Source of the DNA: Dolomitihabitans soli
GTDB lineage: Bacteria > Actinomycetota > Actinomycetes > Streptosporangiales > Streptosporangiaceae
Assembly (NCBI RefSeq): GCF_022213955.1
Contig: NZ_JAKNTW010000017.1
Location: forward strand, 62,001 to 126,000
Direction of reading: 5' to 3'
Length of the DNA stretch: 64,000 nucleotides
This document shows, one piece after another, positions 1-9,335 of the stretch. Both the position numbers and the translations under genes were made by a program. Every line of letters begins with the position of its first letter. The first letter of the stretch is position 1. The notes beneath the pieces were generated by a model. That model searched no databases, was not told the DNA's origin, and was given only the letters and a program-made list of their open reading frames with translations.

Positions 1-1
1 C

Positions 2-1288
<1,287 letters not shown>

Positions 1289-1317
1289 ATCGCGTTCAGT
1301 TCAGGAAGACAGGCACC

Positions 1318-2448
1318 ATGACTCAGGTGGAGATCGGCCGTGGCAAGAGCGGCCGCCGGGCCTACGCGCTCGACGAGATCGGCATCGTGCCGTCCCGGCG
1401 TACCCGTGACCCGGAGGAGGTCTCGATCGCCTGGCAGATCGACGCCTACCGGTTCGAGCTGCCCGTGGTGGTGAGCCCGATGGACAGCGTGGTCTCGCCG
1501 AAGACCGCGATCGAGGTCGGCCGGCTCGGCGGTCTGGCGGTGCTCGACCTCGAAGGGCTGTGGACGCGCTACGAGGACCCGGAGGGCCTGCTCGCCGAGG
1601 TCGCCGCGATGCAGGGCGAGGCCGCGACCCGGCGGTTGCAGGAGATCTACGCGGCGCCGATCGACGAGGAGCTGATCGGCCGCCGGATCGAGGAGATCCG
1701 CGGGGCCGGGGTCACCACGGCGGTACGGCTGTCGCCGCAGCGCACGGTCCAGCACCACAAGGCCGTCATCGACGCCGGTGTCGACATCTTCGTCATCCGC
1801 GGCACCACGGTCTCCGCCGAACACGTCTCCGGCCGGGCCGAGCCGCTCAACCTGAAGCAGTTCATCTACGAGCTCGACGTGCCGGTGATCGTGGGCGGCT
1901 GCGCGACCTACACCGCCGCGCTGCACCTGATGCGGACCGGCGCGGCCGGGGTCCTGGTCGGGTTCGGCGGCGGCGCCGGCCACACCACCAGGACGGTGCT
2001 CGGCGTCGCCGTGCCGATGGCCACCGCGATCTCCGACGTCGCCGCCGCCCGTCGCGACTACATGGACGAGTCCGGCGGCCGCTATGTCCACGTCATCGCC
2101 GACGGCGGCATGGGCACCTCGGGCGACATCGCCAAGGCCATCGCCTGCGGTGCCGACGCGGTCATGGTCGGCTCACCGCTCGCCCGCGCCAGCGAGGCCC
2201 CCGGCCGGGGGTTCCACTGGGGCTCCGAGGCGCACCACCCCGAGCTGCCGCGCGGCAAGCGCATCGGCTTCGGCACGATCGGCTCGCTCGCGGAGATCCT
2301 GCACGGCCCGTCGTCGCTGAGCGACGGCTCGATGAACCTCATGGGCGCCCTCAAGCGCACCATGGCCACGGCCGGCTACTCCGACATCAAGGAGTTCCAG
2401 CGCGTCGAGGTCGTCATCGCCCCCCACGCGCGCCCGTCCGGGACGTAG
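1318..2448 (+). CDS. guaB3: GuaB3-family IMP dehydrogenase-related protein
   Basis: A 376-residue IMPDH/GMP-reductase-fold protein without CBS domains, the usual length and position for actinobacterial GuaB3 (directly after guaB). The start is ATG with a purine-rich AGGAAGA about 10 bases upstream. Barrel motifs such as DGGMGTSGDIAKA and the phosphate-binding GADAVMVGSPLA are intact. The loop that carries the catalytic Cys in IMPDH (SICTTR) reads GHTTR here, so the nucleophile is replaced by His. This argues against ordinary IMPDH chemistry. A cyanobacterial GuaB3 has been reported to act as a GMP reductase, but the activity of this protein cannot be told from sequence. Confidence 0.9.
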   Translation: MTQVEIGRGKSGRRAYALDEIGIVPSRRTRDPEEVSIAWQIDAYRFELPVVVSPMDSVVSPKTAIEVGRLGGLAVLDLEGLWTRYEDPEGLLAEVAAMQGEAATRRLQEIYAAPIDEELIGRRIEEIRGAGVTTAVRLSPQRTVQHHKAVIDAGVDIFVIRGTTVSAEHVSGRAEPLNLKQFIYELDVPVIVGGCATYTAALHLMRTGAAGVLVGFGGGAGHTTRTVLGVAVPMATAISDVAAARRDYMDESGGRYVHVIADGGMGTSGDIAKAIACGADAVMVGSPLARASEAPGRGFHWGSEAHHPELPRGKRIGFGTIGSLAEILHGPSSLSDGSMNLMGALKRTMATAGYSDIKEFQRVEVVIAPHARPSGT

Positions 2449-2463
2449 AACCCCGGGGAATCG

Positions 2464-2495
2464 CGCCGGGGCCGGCCGGACGACCGGCCCCGGCG
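2464..2495 (+). terminator. Rho-independent-like hairpin after guaB3
   Basis: A perfect 12-bp inverted repeat (cgccggggccgg / ccggccccggcg) with an 8-base loop begins 15 bases after the guaB3 stop. There is no T-tract, as is common for actinobacterial terminators. Confidence 0.65.
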
Positions 2496-2721
2496 GCGGC
2501 TACCACGCTTCAGCACGCCAGGGCCGAACGGTTCGCCCGTCTGAAGCATGCCGGGCAGGCCGCGGTGCCGGTGCTGAGAAAGGTCCGCCCCGCCTGGAGC
2601 ATGCTGAGCAGGCCTGAAAGCGGCTTCAGGACCGCCAGGGCCCGGGAGCCGGGCTCACACCCTGGCTGAGGGCGTCCAGCGGGCCGGTGACGCCGGGGGT
2701 GCGGGCCTGGGAGTGGTTCGC
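2496..2721. other. Convergent intergenic stretch, nothing recognised
   Basis: The stretch lies between the guaB3 terminator and the stop of the minus-strand aldolase gene. It is GC-rich, and I see no reading frame with family resemblance, RNA gene or clear repeat. Confidence 0.4.
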
Positions 2722-3543
2722 TCAGCCGAGGATGCCGAGCAGGTGGGTGACCTCGCGGGCGACGGCGTCGCGGCCCGCGGCGAGATACTTGCGGGAGTCG
2801 ACCACCTTGGGGTCGGCCGCCAGATGGTCGCGGACCGCCCCGGTGAACGCCTTGTTCAGGTGCGTCGCGATGTTGATCTTCTTCATGCCGTGCCGTACGG
2901 CTTCGCGGAGGGTGTCGTCGGGCACGCCGGAGGAGCCGTGCAGGACGAGCGGGACCGGTACGGCGGCGCGCAGTGAGGCGATCAGGGAGAGGTCGAGCAC
3001 CGCGTCCCTGGTGGTCATGGCGTGCGAGCTGCCGACCGCCACCGCGAGGGCGTCGACGCCGGTGCGCGCCACGTAGGCGACCGCCTCGTGCGGCTTGGTG
3101 CGTACGCCGGGGGCGTGCACGCCGTCCTTGCCGCCGACTTCGCCCAGCTCGGCCTCGACCCAGACGCCGCGCTCGTGACACCAGGCGGCGATCTCGGCCG
3201 TGCGTGCCACGTTCTCCTCGTCGGGTGACGCGGAGGCGTCGAACATCACCGAGCCGACGCCCAGCCGTACCGCCTCCTCCACCAGGTCGCGGTCGGTGGC
3301 GTGGTCGAGGTGCACGGCCACCGGCACGGCCGCCGCGCGGGCCACGGCGAGCGAGGCGAGCGCGATCGGGGCCAGCGCGCCGTGGTAGCGCACGCAGTTC
3401 TCGCTGATCTGGAGCACCACGGGGGCCGCCGCCGCCTCGGCGCCGCTGACGATCGCCTCGGCGTGTTCGAGCTGGATGACATTGAACGCGCCGACCCCGG
3501 CGGTGGCGTCGCTGATGATGTCGCCGATGGCGGCGAGGGGCAT
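2722..3543 (-). CDS. Class II fructose/tagatose-bisphosphate aldolase (GatY/KbaY type)
   Basis: A zinc-dependent aldolase that would cleave tagatose-1,6- or fructose-1,6-bisphosphate to DHAP and glyceraldehyde-3-phosphate. At 273 residues it has the length of the GatY/KbaY/AgaY group. Family motifs are visible: HLDHA (78-82, metal ligand and catalytic Asp), GSSHA (171-175), LHGSSG (201-206, metal-binding His) and NIATHL (224-229). It is the last gene of the SIS-nagA-kinase-aldolase operon, 13 bases after the kinase. Context favours tagatose-1,6-bisphosphate as substrate, which is inference. Confidence 0.88.
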   Translation of the reverse strand: MPLAAIGDIISDATAGVGAFNVIQLEHAEAIVSGAEAAAAPVVLQISENCVRYHGALAPIALASLAVARAAAVPVAVHLDHATDRDLVEEAVRLGVGSVMFDASASPDEENVARTAEIAAWCHERGVWVEAELGEVGGKDGVHAPGVRTKPHEAVAYVARTGVDALAVAVGSSHAMTTRDAVLDLSLIASLRAAVPVPLVLHGSSGVPDDTLREAVRHGMKKINIATHLNKAFTGAVRDHLAADPKVVDSRKYLAAGRDAVAREVTHLLGILG

Positions 3544-3556
3544 GGTGAGCTCCGAT

Positions 3557-4459
3557 CTAGGACACGTCGATGTCGCGCTGCACGGTCAAGAACGTCTGGT
3601 GGTCGATCTCGCCCGCGACCGGCCGTGCCACGGCGGCGGCGCCCAGCGCGGCGGCCAGCGCCAGCCGCTCCGGCCACGGCGTTCCCGCGACGACGCCCAG
3701 CGCCAGCCCGGCGACCAGCGCGTCCCCCGCCCCCGTCGGGTTGCCCTCCACCCGGTACGGCATGCGCGCCCGCCAGCGGCCCTCGCCGGTGACCGCCAGC
3801 AGGCCGTCCGCGCCCATGGAGACGACCACCGCGCCCGCGCCCGCCTCCCGCATGAGCTCGGCGGCCGACTCCAGGGGCGTCCGCGCGGGGAAGGCCCTGG
3901 TCAGTTCGTCCAGGTTCGGCTTGATGATGGCGGGCCGTCCGGCGGGGGCGTGCCTGAGCGGTTCGCCGTCGGCGTCCACGATGGCCGGGACGCCGTGTTC
4001 GCCGGCTCGGGCGGCGAGCGTCGCGTAGAAGTCGTCCGGCACGCCGCGCGGCAGGCTGCCCGAGATGACCACGGCGTCGGCGTCGGCCAGCAGCCCGTCG
4101 TAGGCGTCGGCGAACCGCGCCAGCTCCTCCCCGGTCACCTCGGGTCCCGGTTCGTTGAAGAGCGTGGTGTCCTCGCCGGTGACGGCCAGGGTGGTGCGGG
4201 AGTCGCCGGCGATGGAGGTCAGGGCGTGGGGCAGCCCGGCGGCGGTGAGGTCGGCGGTGACGGCCTGACCGGTGGGTCCGCCGGCGAGCCCGGTGACGAG
4301 CACGTCATGGCCGAGCGCGGCGAGGACGCGGGCGACGTTGACGCCCTTGCCGCCCGCCCGGCGGTGGACGGCCCGCACCCGGTTGACGCCGTTCCAGTCG
4401 ACCCGGTCCACCTGGTAGGTGACGTCCAGGGCGGCGTTCAGCGTGACGGTGACGATCAT
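3557..4459 (-). CDS. PfkB-family hexose-phosphate kinase (LacC/1-phosphofructokinase type)
   Basis: An ATP-dependent sugar kinase of the ribokinase fold, 300 residues. GGKGVNVAR (36-44) is the first PfkB signature. KPNLDE (180-185) and NPTGAGDALVAG (240-251, with the catalytic Asp in GAGD) follow the LacC/FruK pattern. I take the ATG at 4457-4459 (MIVTVTLNAALD, the canonical N-terminus), which leaves a 4-base gap to nagA. A longer frame to 4504 would overlap nagA and adds unrelated residues. Sitting between nagA and a tagatose/fructose-bisphosphate aldolase, tagatose-6-phosphate is the most likely substrate; fructose-1-phosphate is the alternative. Confidence 0.88.
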   Translation of the reverse strand: MIVTVTLNAALDVTYQVDRVDWNGVNRVRAVHRRAGGKGVNVARVLAALGHDVLVTGLAGGPTGQAVTADLTAAGLPHALTSIAGDSRTTLAVTGEDTTLFNEPGPEVTGEELARFADAYDGLLADADAVVISGSLPRGVPDDFYATLAARAGEHGVPAIVDADGEPLRHAPAGRPAIIKPNLDELTRAFPARTPLESAAELMREAGAGAVVVSMGADGLLAVTGEGRWRARMPYRVEGNPTGAGDALVAGLALGVVAGTPWPERLALAAALGAAAVARPVAGEIDHQTFLTVQRDIDVS

Positions 4460-4463
4460 CGCG

Positions 4464-5600
4464 TCACAGCGGTTCCACCAGCCAGGTGCCGTGCCGCATG
4501 ACACCGGCGACGCCGAGGTCGTCGTCGAGGACCACCAGGTCGGCGTCCTTGCCGACGGCGATGGAGCCGACGCGCTCGTCGAGGCCCAGCACGCGGGCGG
4601 GAGTGAGGGAGGCGATCTCGGCGGCCTCGACGAGGGACAGGCCGACGAACTCGACGGCGCGCCGGAAGGCCACGTCCATGGTGAGCGTGCTGCCCGCGAT
4701 GGAGCCGCCCTCGACGAGCCTGGCCACGCCGTTCTGCACGGAGACCTCCATCGCGCCGAGCACGTAGGTGCCGTCGCCGACGCCGGTGGCGGCCATCGCG
4801 TCGGTGACCAGCGCGGTACGGCCGGCGCCCGCGACCTCGTACGCGAGGCGGGCCATGGCGGGGTGCAGGTGGACGCCGTCGTTGATGAGCTCGACGGTGA
4901 CCCGCTCGTCTTCGAGCAGCGCGGCGATCGGGCCGGGGCTGCGGTGGTGGAGGGGAGGCATCGCGTTGTAGAGATGGGTGGCGACCGTGCCGCCCGCCTC
5001 GATGCCGGCGATCGTCTGGTCGAAGTCGGCGTCGCTGTGGCCGAGCGCGGCGATCACGCCGTCGGCGACGACGTCACGGATCACGTCGAGCGCGCCGGGC
5101 AGTTCGGGGGCGATGGTGAGCATCCGCGCGTGGCCGCGCCCCGCCTTGATCAGCCTGGCGACCTCGCCCCTGTCGGGCAGCCGGAGCCGGGCCGGGTCGT
5201 GCGCGCCGCAGCGGGCGGCGGCGATGTAGGGCCCTTCGAAGTGGATGCCGGCGAACACTCCGTCGGCGCACAGGTCGGCCAGTGCGGAGGTGGTGCTCGC
5301 CAGCTCGTCGAGCGCACCCGTGACCAGGCTTGCCATGATCGTCGTGGTGCCGTGCTCGGCGTGGAACGCCGCCGCGCGCAGGGCTCCCTCCAGGTCGCCC
5401 GCGGGGAAGGAACCCCCCGCTCCACCGTGGTTGTGGATGTCGACGAAGCCCGGCACGACGTGCCTGCCGGAGAGGCCGTGGCCGTTTCCGGGGGCGGTGC
5501 CCTGGCCGATGTGGGTGATACGGCCGTCTTCGATGGTCAGCCAGCCCTCGTGCACTCCGCCAGGGGTGACGATGCGGGCGTCCGCGAGTGTGATGCTCAT
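4464..5600 (-). CDS. nagA: N-acetylhexosamine-6-phosphate deacetylase (NagA/AgaA)
   Basis: A cytosolic metal-dependent amidohydrolase that removes acetate from GlcNAc-6-P or GalNAc-6-P. Its 378 residues match NagA length. Visible motifs are HNHGG (56-60), HFEGPY (120-125, metal-ligand Glu), a GHSDA segment, ATHLYNAMPP, NDGVHLHP and TDAMAATG with the catalytic Asp. The start overlaps the stop of the upstream SIS gene (ATGA), so the two are translationally coupled. NagA and AgaA cannot be separated by motif; the tagatose-type kinase and aldolase downstream favour the GalNAc branch. Confidence 0.92.
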   Translation of the reverse strand: MSITLADARIVTPGGVHEGWLTIEDGRITHIGQGTAPGNGHGLSGRHVVPGFVDIHNHGGAGGSFPAGDLEGALRAAAFHAEHGTTTIMASLVTGALDELASTTSALADLCADGVFAGIHFEGPYIAAARCGAHDPARLRLPDRGEVARLIKAGRGHARMLTIAPELPGALDVIRDVVADGVIAALGHSDADFDQTIAGIEAGGTVATHLYNAMPPLHHRSPGPIAALLEDERVTVELINDGVHLHPAMARLAYEVAGAGRTALVTDAMAATGVGDGTYVLGAMEVSVQNGVARLVEGGSIAGSTLTMDVAFRRAVEFVGLSLVEAAEIASLTPARVLGLDERVGSIAVGKDADLVVLDDDLGVAGVMRHGTWLVEPL

Positions 5601-6469
5601 GGAGAAAGGATCACAGATCGCGTGAGGTGCAGGGGCTGGTCGGGGTCGAGTCCACGGGCGTGCGCCCGGGCGACGGCGACCCGCTGGGCGGTCACCAGCT
5701 CGGCCATGGCGTCGGCGTCCGAGGCGCGGAAGACGCCGCCGGTGCTCCTGACCTCGTCCGCGAGCCCGTCGGGGGCGGTGCCGAGCATCCAGGTGACCCT
5801 GCCGGGCCCGGCGATGCTGATCGGGCCGTGGCGGTACTCCATGGCGGGGTAGGACTCGGTCCAGGAGCGGGACGCCTCGCGCATCTTGAGCGCGGCCTCG
5901 TGGGCCAGGCCGCAGCTCCAGCCGCGGCCGAGGAAGGTGATCTGCTCGGCCGTCACCAGCTCCTCCGGCAGCGGGGCGGCGAGCGCGGCCTCGGCGTCGC
6001 GGATGGCCGGTGCGAGGTCCTCGCCGAGGTGGGCGCGGAGCAGCGCGAGCTGGGTGGTGGCGAAGCGGGTCTGCACGACGGACGACTCGTCGGCGTAGTC
6101 GAGCACGACGGTCTCGTCCGCGAGGGTCATCACCGGGGTCGCGGGGTCGGCGGTGATCGCGGTGGTCTTGGTGGTGGCGTCGGCGAGCAGGGCCAGTACC
6201 TCGCTGGTGGTGCCCGAGCGGGTCAGGGCGAGGATGCGGTCGTAGGAGCGGCCGGTGGGGGCCTCGGAGGCGGCGAAGGCGTCGGTCTCGCCGTGCCCGG
6301 CCTGCTCACGGAGCACGGCGTACGCCTGGGCGATGAACCACGAGGTGCCACAGCCGACGACGGCGACGCGCTCGCCTCGCCGAGGCAGGGCGGCCTGCGG
6401 GGCGGCGGTGACCGCGCGGCGCCAGCACTCGGGCTGCGAAGCGATCTCCGCTTCGGTGTGGGTGGTCAT
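5597..6469 (-). CDS. SIS-domain aminosugar-phosphate isomerase/deaminase-like protein (AgaS-like)
   Basis: A 290-residue protein with two sugar-isomerase (SIS) domains, like the isomerase half of GlmS and like AgaS. The first shows VVGCGTSWFIAQAY (about residues 37-50) and ALTRSGTTSEV (about 78-88), the phosphosugar-binding loops. The C-terminal half repeats the fold, with LGRGWSCGLAHEAALKMREA and a YRHGP segment. It lacks the glutaminase domain of GlmS. As first gene of the nagA operon it most likely converts galactosamine-6-P to tagatose-6-P plus ammonia (the AgaS role) or the glucosamine equivalent. The promoter upstream carries DeoR-type repeats. Confidence 0.82.
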   Translation of the reverse strand: MTTHTEAEIASQPECWRRAVTAAPQAALPRRGERVAVVGCGTSWFIAQAYAVLREQAGHGETDAFAASEAPTGRSYDRILALTRSGTTSEVLALLADATTKTTAITADPATPVMTLADETVVLDYADESSVVQTRFATTQLALLRAHLGEDLAPAIRDAEAALAAPLPEELVTAEQITFLGRGWSCGLAHEAALKMREASRSWTESYPAMEYRHGPISIAGPGRVTWMLGTAPDGLADEVRSTGGVFRASDADAMAELVTAQRVAVARAHARGLDPDQPLHLTRSVILSP

Positions 6470-6490
6470 TGCCTGCCTCCAAAAGGATTA

Positions 6491-6529
6491 TTTCTGCATA
6501 TTTTATAGCAGAAACGAGCAGGTTTCTGC
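6491..6529. promoter_or_regulatory. Candidate DeoR-family operator between aminosugar operon and its regulator
   Basis: The heptamer tttctgc occurs at 6491-6497, inverted as gcagaaa at 6508-6514, and again directly at 6523-6529, inside an AT-rich patch unlike its surroundings. The position between the minus-strand operon start (6469) and the plus-strand DeoR gene suits control of both. Confidence 0.6.
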
Positions 6530-6596
6530 ATGAGTGTCGCCTGCCCATCGGCATGTGTCACGCTTTGACGATCAGGCGGTCGAGGGAGGTTCACCG

Positions 6597-7379
6597 GTGG
6601 CCCGCTATGAGCGCTGGAACGCGATACTCGAACTCCTCACGCACGAGGGACGGCTGACCGTCGAGGAGGCGGCGGCCTCGCTCGCTGTGTCGACCGCCAC
6701 CATCAGGCGTGACTTCGACCAGCTCGCCCAGCAGCAGATGCTGATGCGCACCCGGGGCGGTGCGGTCTCCCAGAGCGTCAGCTACGACCTCCCGCTGCGC
6801 TACAAGACCGCCAGGCACGCCGGGGAGAAGCAGCGCATCGCCGCGCGGGCCGCCGAGCTCGTCTCGCCCGGCTCCATCGTCGGCATGAACGGCGGCACCA
6901 CCACCTCCGAGCTGGCCAGGGCGCTGGCCACCCGCGCGGACCTCAACGTCGAGGAGGCCCCGCCCGTCACCATCGTGACCAACGCGCTGAACATCGCGAG
7001 CGAGCTGACCGTCCGCCGGCACATCAAGATCGTGGTCACCGGCGGCGTCGCCCGGCCGCAGTCGTACGAGCTGATCGGTCCGCTCGCCGTGGGAGTGCTC
7101 GAACAGGTCGCCCTGGACGTCGCCTTCATCGGGGTGAACGCGATCGACCTCGACAACGGCGCGAGCACCCACCACGAGGGGGAGGCGAGCGTCAACCACC
7201 TGCTCGTCAGCCGGGCCGCGAAGGTCGTCGTGGTGGCGGACGCCTCGAAGGTGGGGGCCAGGGCGTTCGCCAGGATCTGCCCGATCTCCGCGATCCACAC
7301 CCTGGTCACCGACTCCGGTCTGGCCGACGAAGACGCCGCCCGGTTCGCCGAGGCCGGCGTCGAGGTGATCAGAGCCTGA
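6597..7379 (+). CDS. DeoR/AgaR-family transcriptional regulator
   Basis: A 260-residue regulator with an N-terminal winged HTH (LTVEEAAASLAVSTATIRRD) and a C-terminal sugar-phosphate sensor domain (GMNGGTTTSELA, TGGVARP, GVNAID, VVVADASKVG) typical of DeoR proteins that bind phosphosugars. I chose the GTG at 6597 because GAGGGAGG sits 7 bases upstream and the protein then starts in the usual ARYERWNAIL style; the frame is open to 6534 without good support. Transcribed away from the SIS-nagA-kinase-aldolase operon, it is the likely repressor of that operon, with a sugar phosphate as inducer. Confidence 0.9.
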   Translation: MARYERWNAILELLTHEGRLTVEEAAASLAVSTATIRRDFDQLAQQQMLMRTRGGAVSQSVSYDLPLRYKTARHAGEKQRIAARAAELVSPGSIVGMNGGTTTSELARALATRADLNVEEAPPVTIVTNALNIASELTVRRHIKIVVTGGVARPQSYELIGPLAVGVLEQVALDVAFIGVNAIDLDNGASTHHEGEASVNHLLVSRAAKVVVVADASKVGARAFARICPISAIHTLVTDSGLADEDAARFAEAGVEVIRA

Positions 7380-7454
7380 GACCGCCAGGTAGATAGCGGT
7401 GGGCATAGGGGGTAGAAAGGCAACACAGGCTGCCACACCGCTGAGGGGAGCAGG

Positions 7455-9182
7455 ATGACAGCGCGAATGGGCACTGCGAGGCTCGGCCCCGCCGAAAGAT
7501 CTGCGGCGCTGGCCCAGATGGCCGCGCAGGAACTGGACCTGATCGTGGTCGGGGGTGGCGTGGTCGGCGCGGGAGTCGCGCTGGACGCGGTGACCCGGGG
7601 CCTGAGCGTGGCGCTGGTCGAGGCGCGCGACTTCGCCTCCGGCACCTCCTCGCGATCCTCCAAGCTGATCCACGGTGGTTTGCGCTATCTGGAGCAGCTC
7701 AACTTCGACCTGGTCAGAGAGGCGTTGCAGGAGCGCGCGTTGCTGTTGCAGCGGATCGCGCCGCATCTGGTGCGCCCGGTCCCCTTCCTCTTTCCGCTGA
7801 CCCATATGGGGTGGGAACGGCCCTATGTCGGAGCCGGTCTGGCGTTGTACGACATGCTGGGCTTCTCCTTCGGATTCACCCGTGGCGTGCCCGGTCACCG
7901 CCACCTGTCCAGGAAGCGGGCCCTGCGGCTCGCCCCCGCGCTGCGCAGGAGCGCCTTCACCGGCGCGGTGCAGTACTGGGACGCGCAGATGGACGACGCC
8001 CGCTACGTGATGACCATGCTCCGCACCGCCTCCACGTACGGCGCGCAGATCGCCTCGCGGTCGCAGGCCGTCGGCTTCCTCCGCGAGGGGGAGCGGGTCA
8101 CCGGCGTCAAGGTGCGCGACCTGGAGGGCGGCAACGAGTTCGACGTCCGGGCCCGGCAGGTCGTCAACGCCACCGGCGTGTGGACCGACGACATCCAGGG
8201 TCTGGTCGGCGGTCGCGGGCAGATCCACGTGCGCGCCTCCAAGGGCGTTCATCTGGTGGTGCCGCGCGACCGCATCCAGTCCGTGACCGGCATCATCCTG
8301 CGCACCGAGAAGTCGGTGCTGTTCGTGATCCCGTGGGGGCGGCACTGGATCGTCGGCACCACCGACACCGAGTGGTCGCTCGACAAGGCCCACCCGGCGG
8401 CCTCCCGCTCCGACATCGACTACGTGCTCGACCATCTGAACGCCGTCCTCTCCGTCCCGCTGACCAGGGACGACGTCGAGGGCGTCTACGCGGGGCTGCG
8501 GCCGCTGCTCGCCGGGGAGTCGGACGAGACGTCCAAACTCTCCCGGGAGCACGTGGTCGCCCATCCGGTGCCGGGCCTGGTGATGATCGCCGGTGGGAAG
8601 TACACCACCTACCGGGTGATGGCCAAGGACGCGGTCGACGCCGTGGCGCACGGCCTCGACCAGCGGGTCCCCTCGTCCTGCACGGACCGCGTCCCGCTGG
8701 CCGGGGCGGAGGGCTACCAGGCGCTGTGGAACTCCCGGTACCGCCTGGCACGTTCCTCCGGGCTGCACGTCGCGCGGATCGAGCACCTCCTCCAGCGGTA
8801 CGGCTCGCTGATCGACGAGGTGCTGGTGCTGATCGAGGAGGACCCGTCGCTCGGCAGGCCGCTGACCGGGGCCGACGACTACCTCCGCGCCGAGATCGTC
8901 TATGCCGCCACCCACGAGGCGGCCCGCCATCTGAACGACGCGCTGACCCGCCGTACCCGGATCTCGATCGAGACGTTCCACCGTGGTGTCGCGGTGGCGC
9001 GTGAGGCGGCCGAGCTGATGGCGGGCCCGCTGGAGTGGGACGACGAGCAGATCAAGCGCGAGGTCGAGTACTACACCAAGCGGGTGGAGGCCGAGCGGGC
9101 CTCCCAGGAGCAGGACACCGACCAGGAGGCCGACGCCATCCGGCTCGGCGCGCCCGAGATCGTTCCGGTGGACGTGCCCTGA
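7455..9182 (+). CDS. glpD: Glycerol-3-phosphate dehydrogenase, FAD-dependent (GlpD)
   Basis: A membrane-associated flavoenzyme oxidising glycerol-3-phosphate to DHAP and passing electrons to the quinone pool. It has 575 residues, normal for actinobacterial GlpD. The FAD-binding Rossmann motif VVGGGVVGAGVALDA lies near residue 35, followed by SGTSSRSSKLIHGGLRYLEQ and a C-terminal GlpD cap domain. The start is ATG with a strong GAGGGGAGCAGG just upstream. There is no glpF or glpK next to it in the window. The last codons fall inside the first copy of a 48-bp tandem repeat, so its exact C-terminus may vary between strains. Confidence 0.95.
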   Translation: MTARMGTARLGPAERSAALAQMAAQELDLIVVGGGVVGAGVALDAVTRGLSVALVEARDFASGTSSRSSKLIHGGLRYLEQLNFDLVREALQERALLLQRIAPHLVRPVPFLFPLTHMGWERPYVGAGLALYDMLGFSFGFTRGVPGHRHLSRKRALRLAPALRRSAFTGAVQYWDAQMDDARYVMTMLRTASTYGAQIASRSQAVGFLREGERVTGVKVRDLEGGNEFDVRARQVVNATGVWTDDIQGLVGGRGQIHVRASKGVHLVVPRDRIQSVTGIILRTEKSVLFVIPWGRHWIVGTTDTEWSLDKAHPAASRSDIDYVLDHLNAVLSVPLTRDDVEGVYAGLRPLLAGESDETSKLSREHVVAHPVPGLVMIAGGKYTTYRVMAKDAVDAVAHGLDQRVPSSCTDRVPLAGAEGYQALWNSRYRLARSSGLHVARIEHLLQRYGSLIDEVLVLIEEDPSLGRPLTGADDYLRAEIVYAATHEAARHLNDALTRRTRISIETFHRGVAVAREAAELMAGPLEWDDEQIKREVEYYTKRVEAERASQEQDTDQEADAIRLGAPEIVPVDVP

Positions 9183-9335
9183 TCAGAGCTGGTTCGTGCG
9201 TCCGGGGTTGTTCTGGTGGACGTGCCCTGATCAGAGCTGGTTCGTGCGTCCGAGGTCGTTCCGGTGGGCGTGCCCTGATCAGAGCTGGTTCGTGCGTCCG
9301 GGGTCGTTCCGGTGGGCGCCTTGATCAGAGCAGGT
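9162..9335. repeat. 48-bp tandem repeat spanning the glpD and subtilase gene ends
   Basis: Three full 48-bp units start at 9162, 9210 and 9258, and a diverged partial unit starts at 9306. Each unit contains gttccggtggrcgtgcc then tgatcagagc. The palindromic tgatca supplies the glpD stop in copy 1 and the stop of the minus-strand subtilase in copy 4, so the whole convergent intergenic space is repeat. Confidence 0.9.

Noticed and set aside
6591-8981. Very long open frame on the minus strand across deoR and glpD
   Set aside because: It is an antisense shadow caused by high third-position GC; its composition (Gly, Arg, His, Pro) resembles no protein, and both plus-strand genes are well supported.
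9162-9335. CRISPR array
   Set aside because: The 48-bp units are contiguous, with no unique spacers and no cas genes anywhere in the window.
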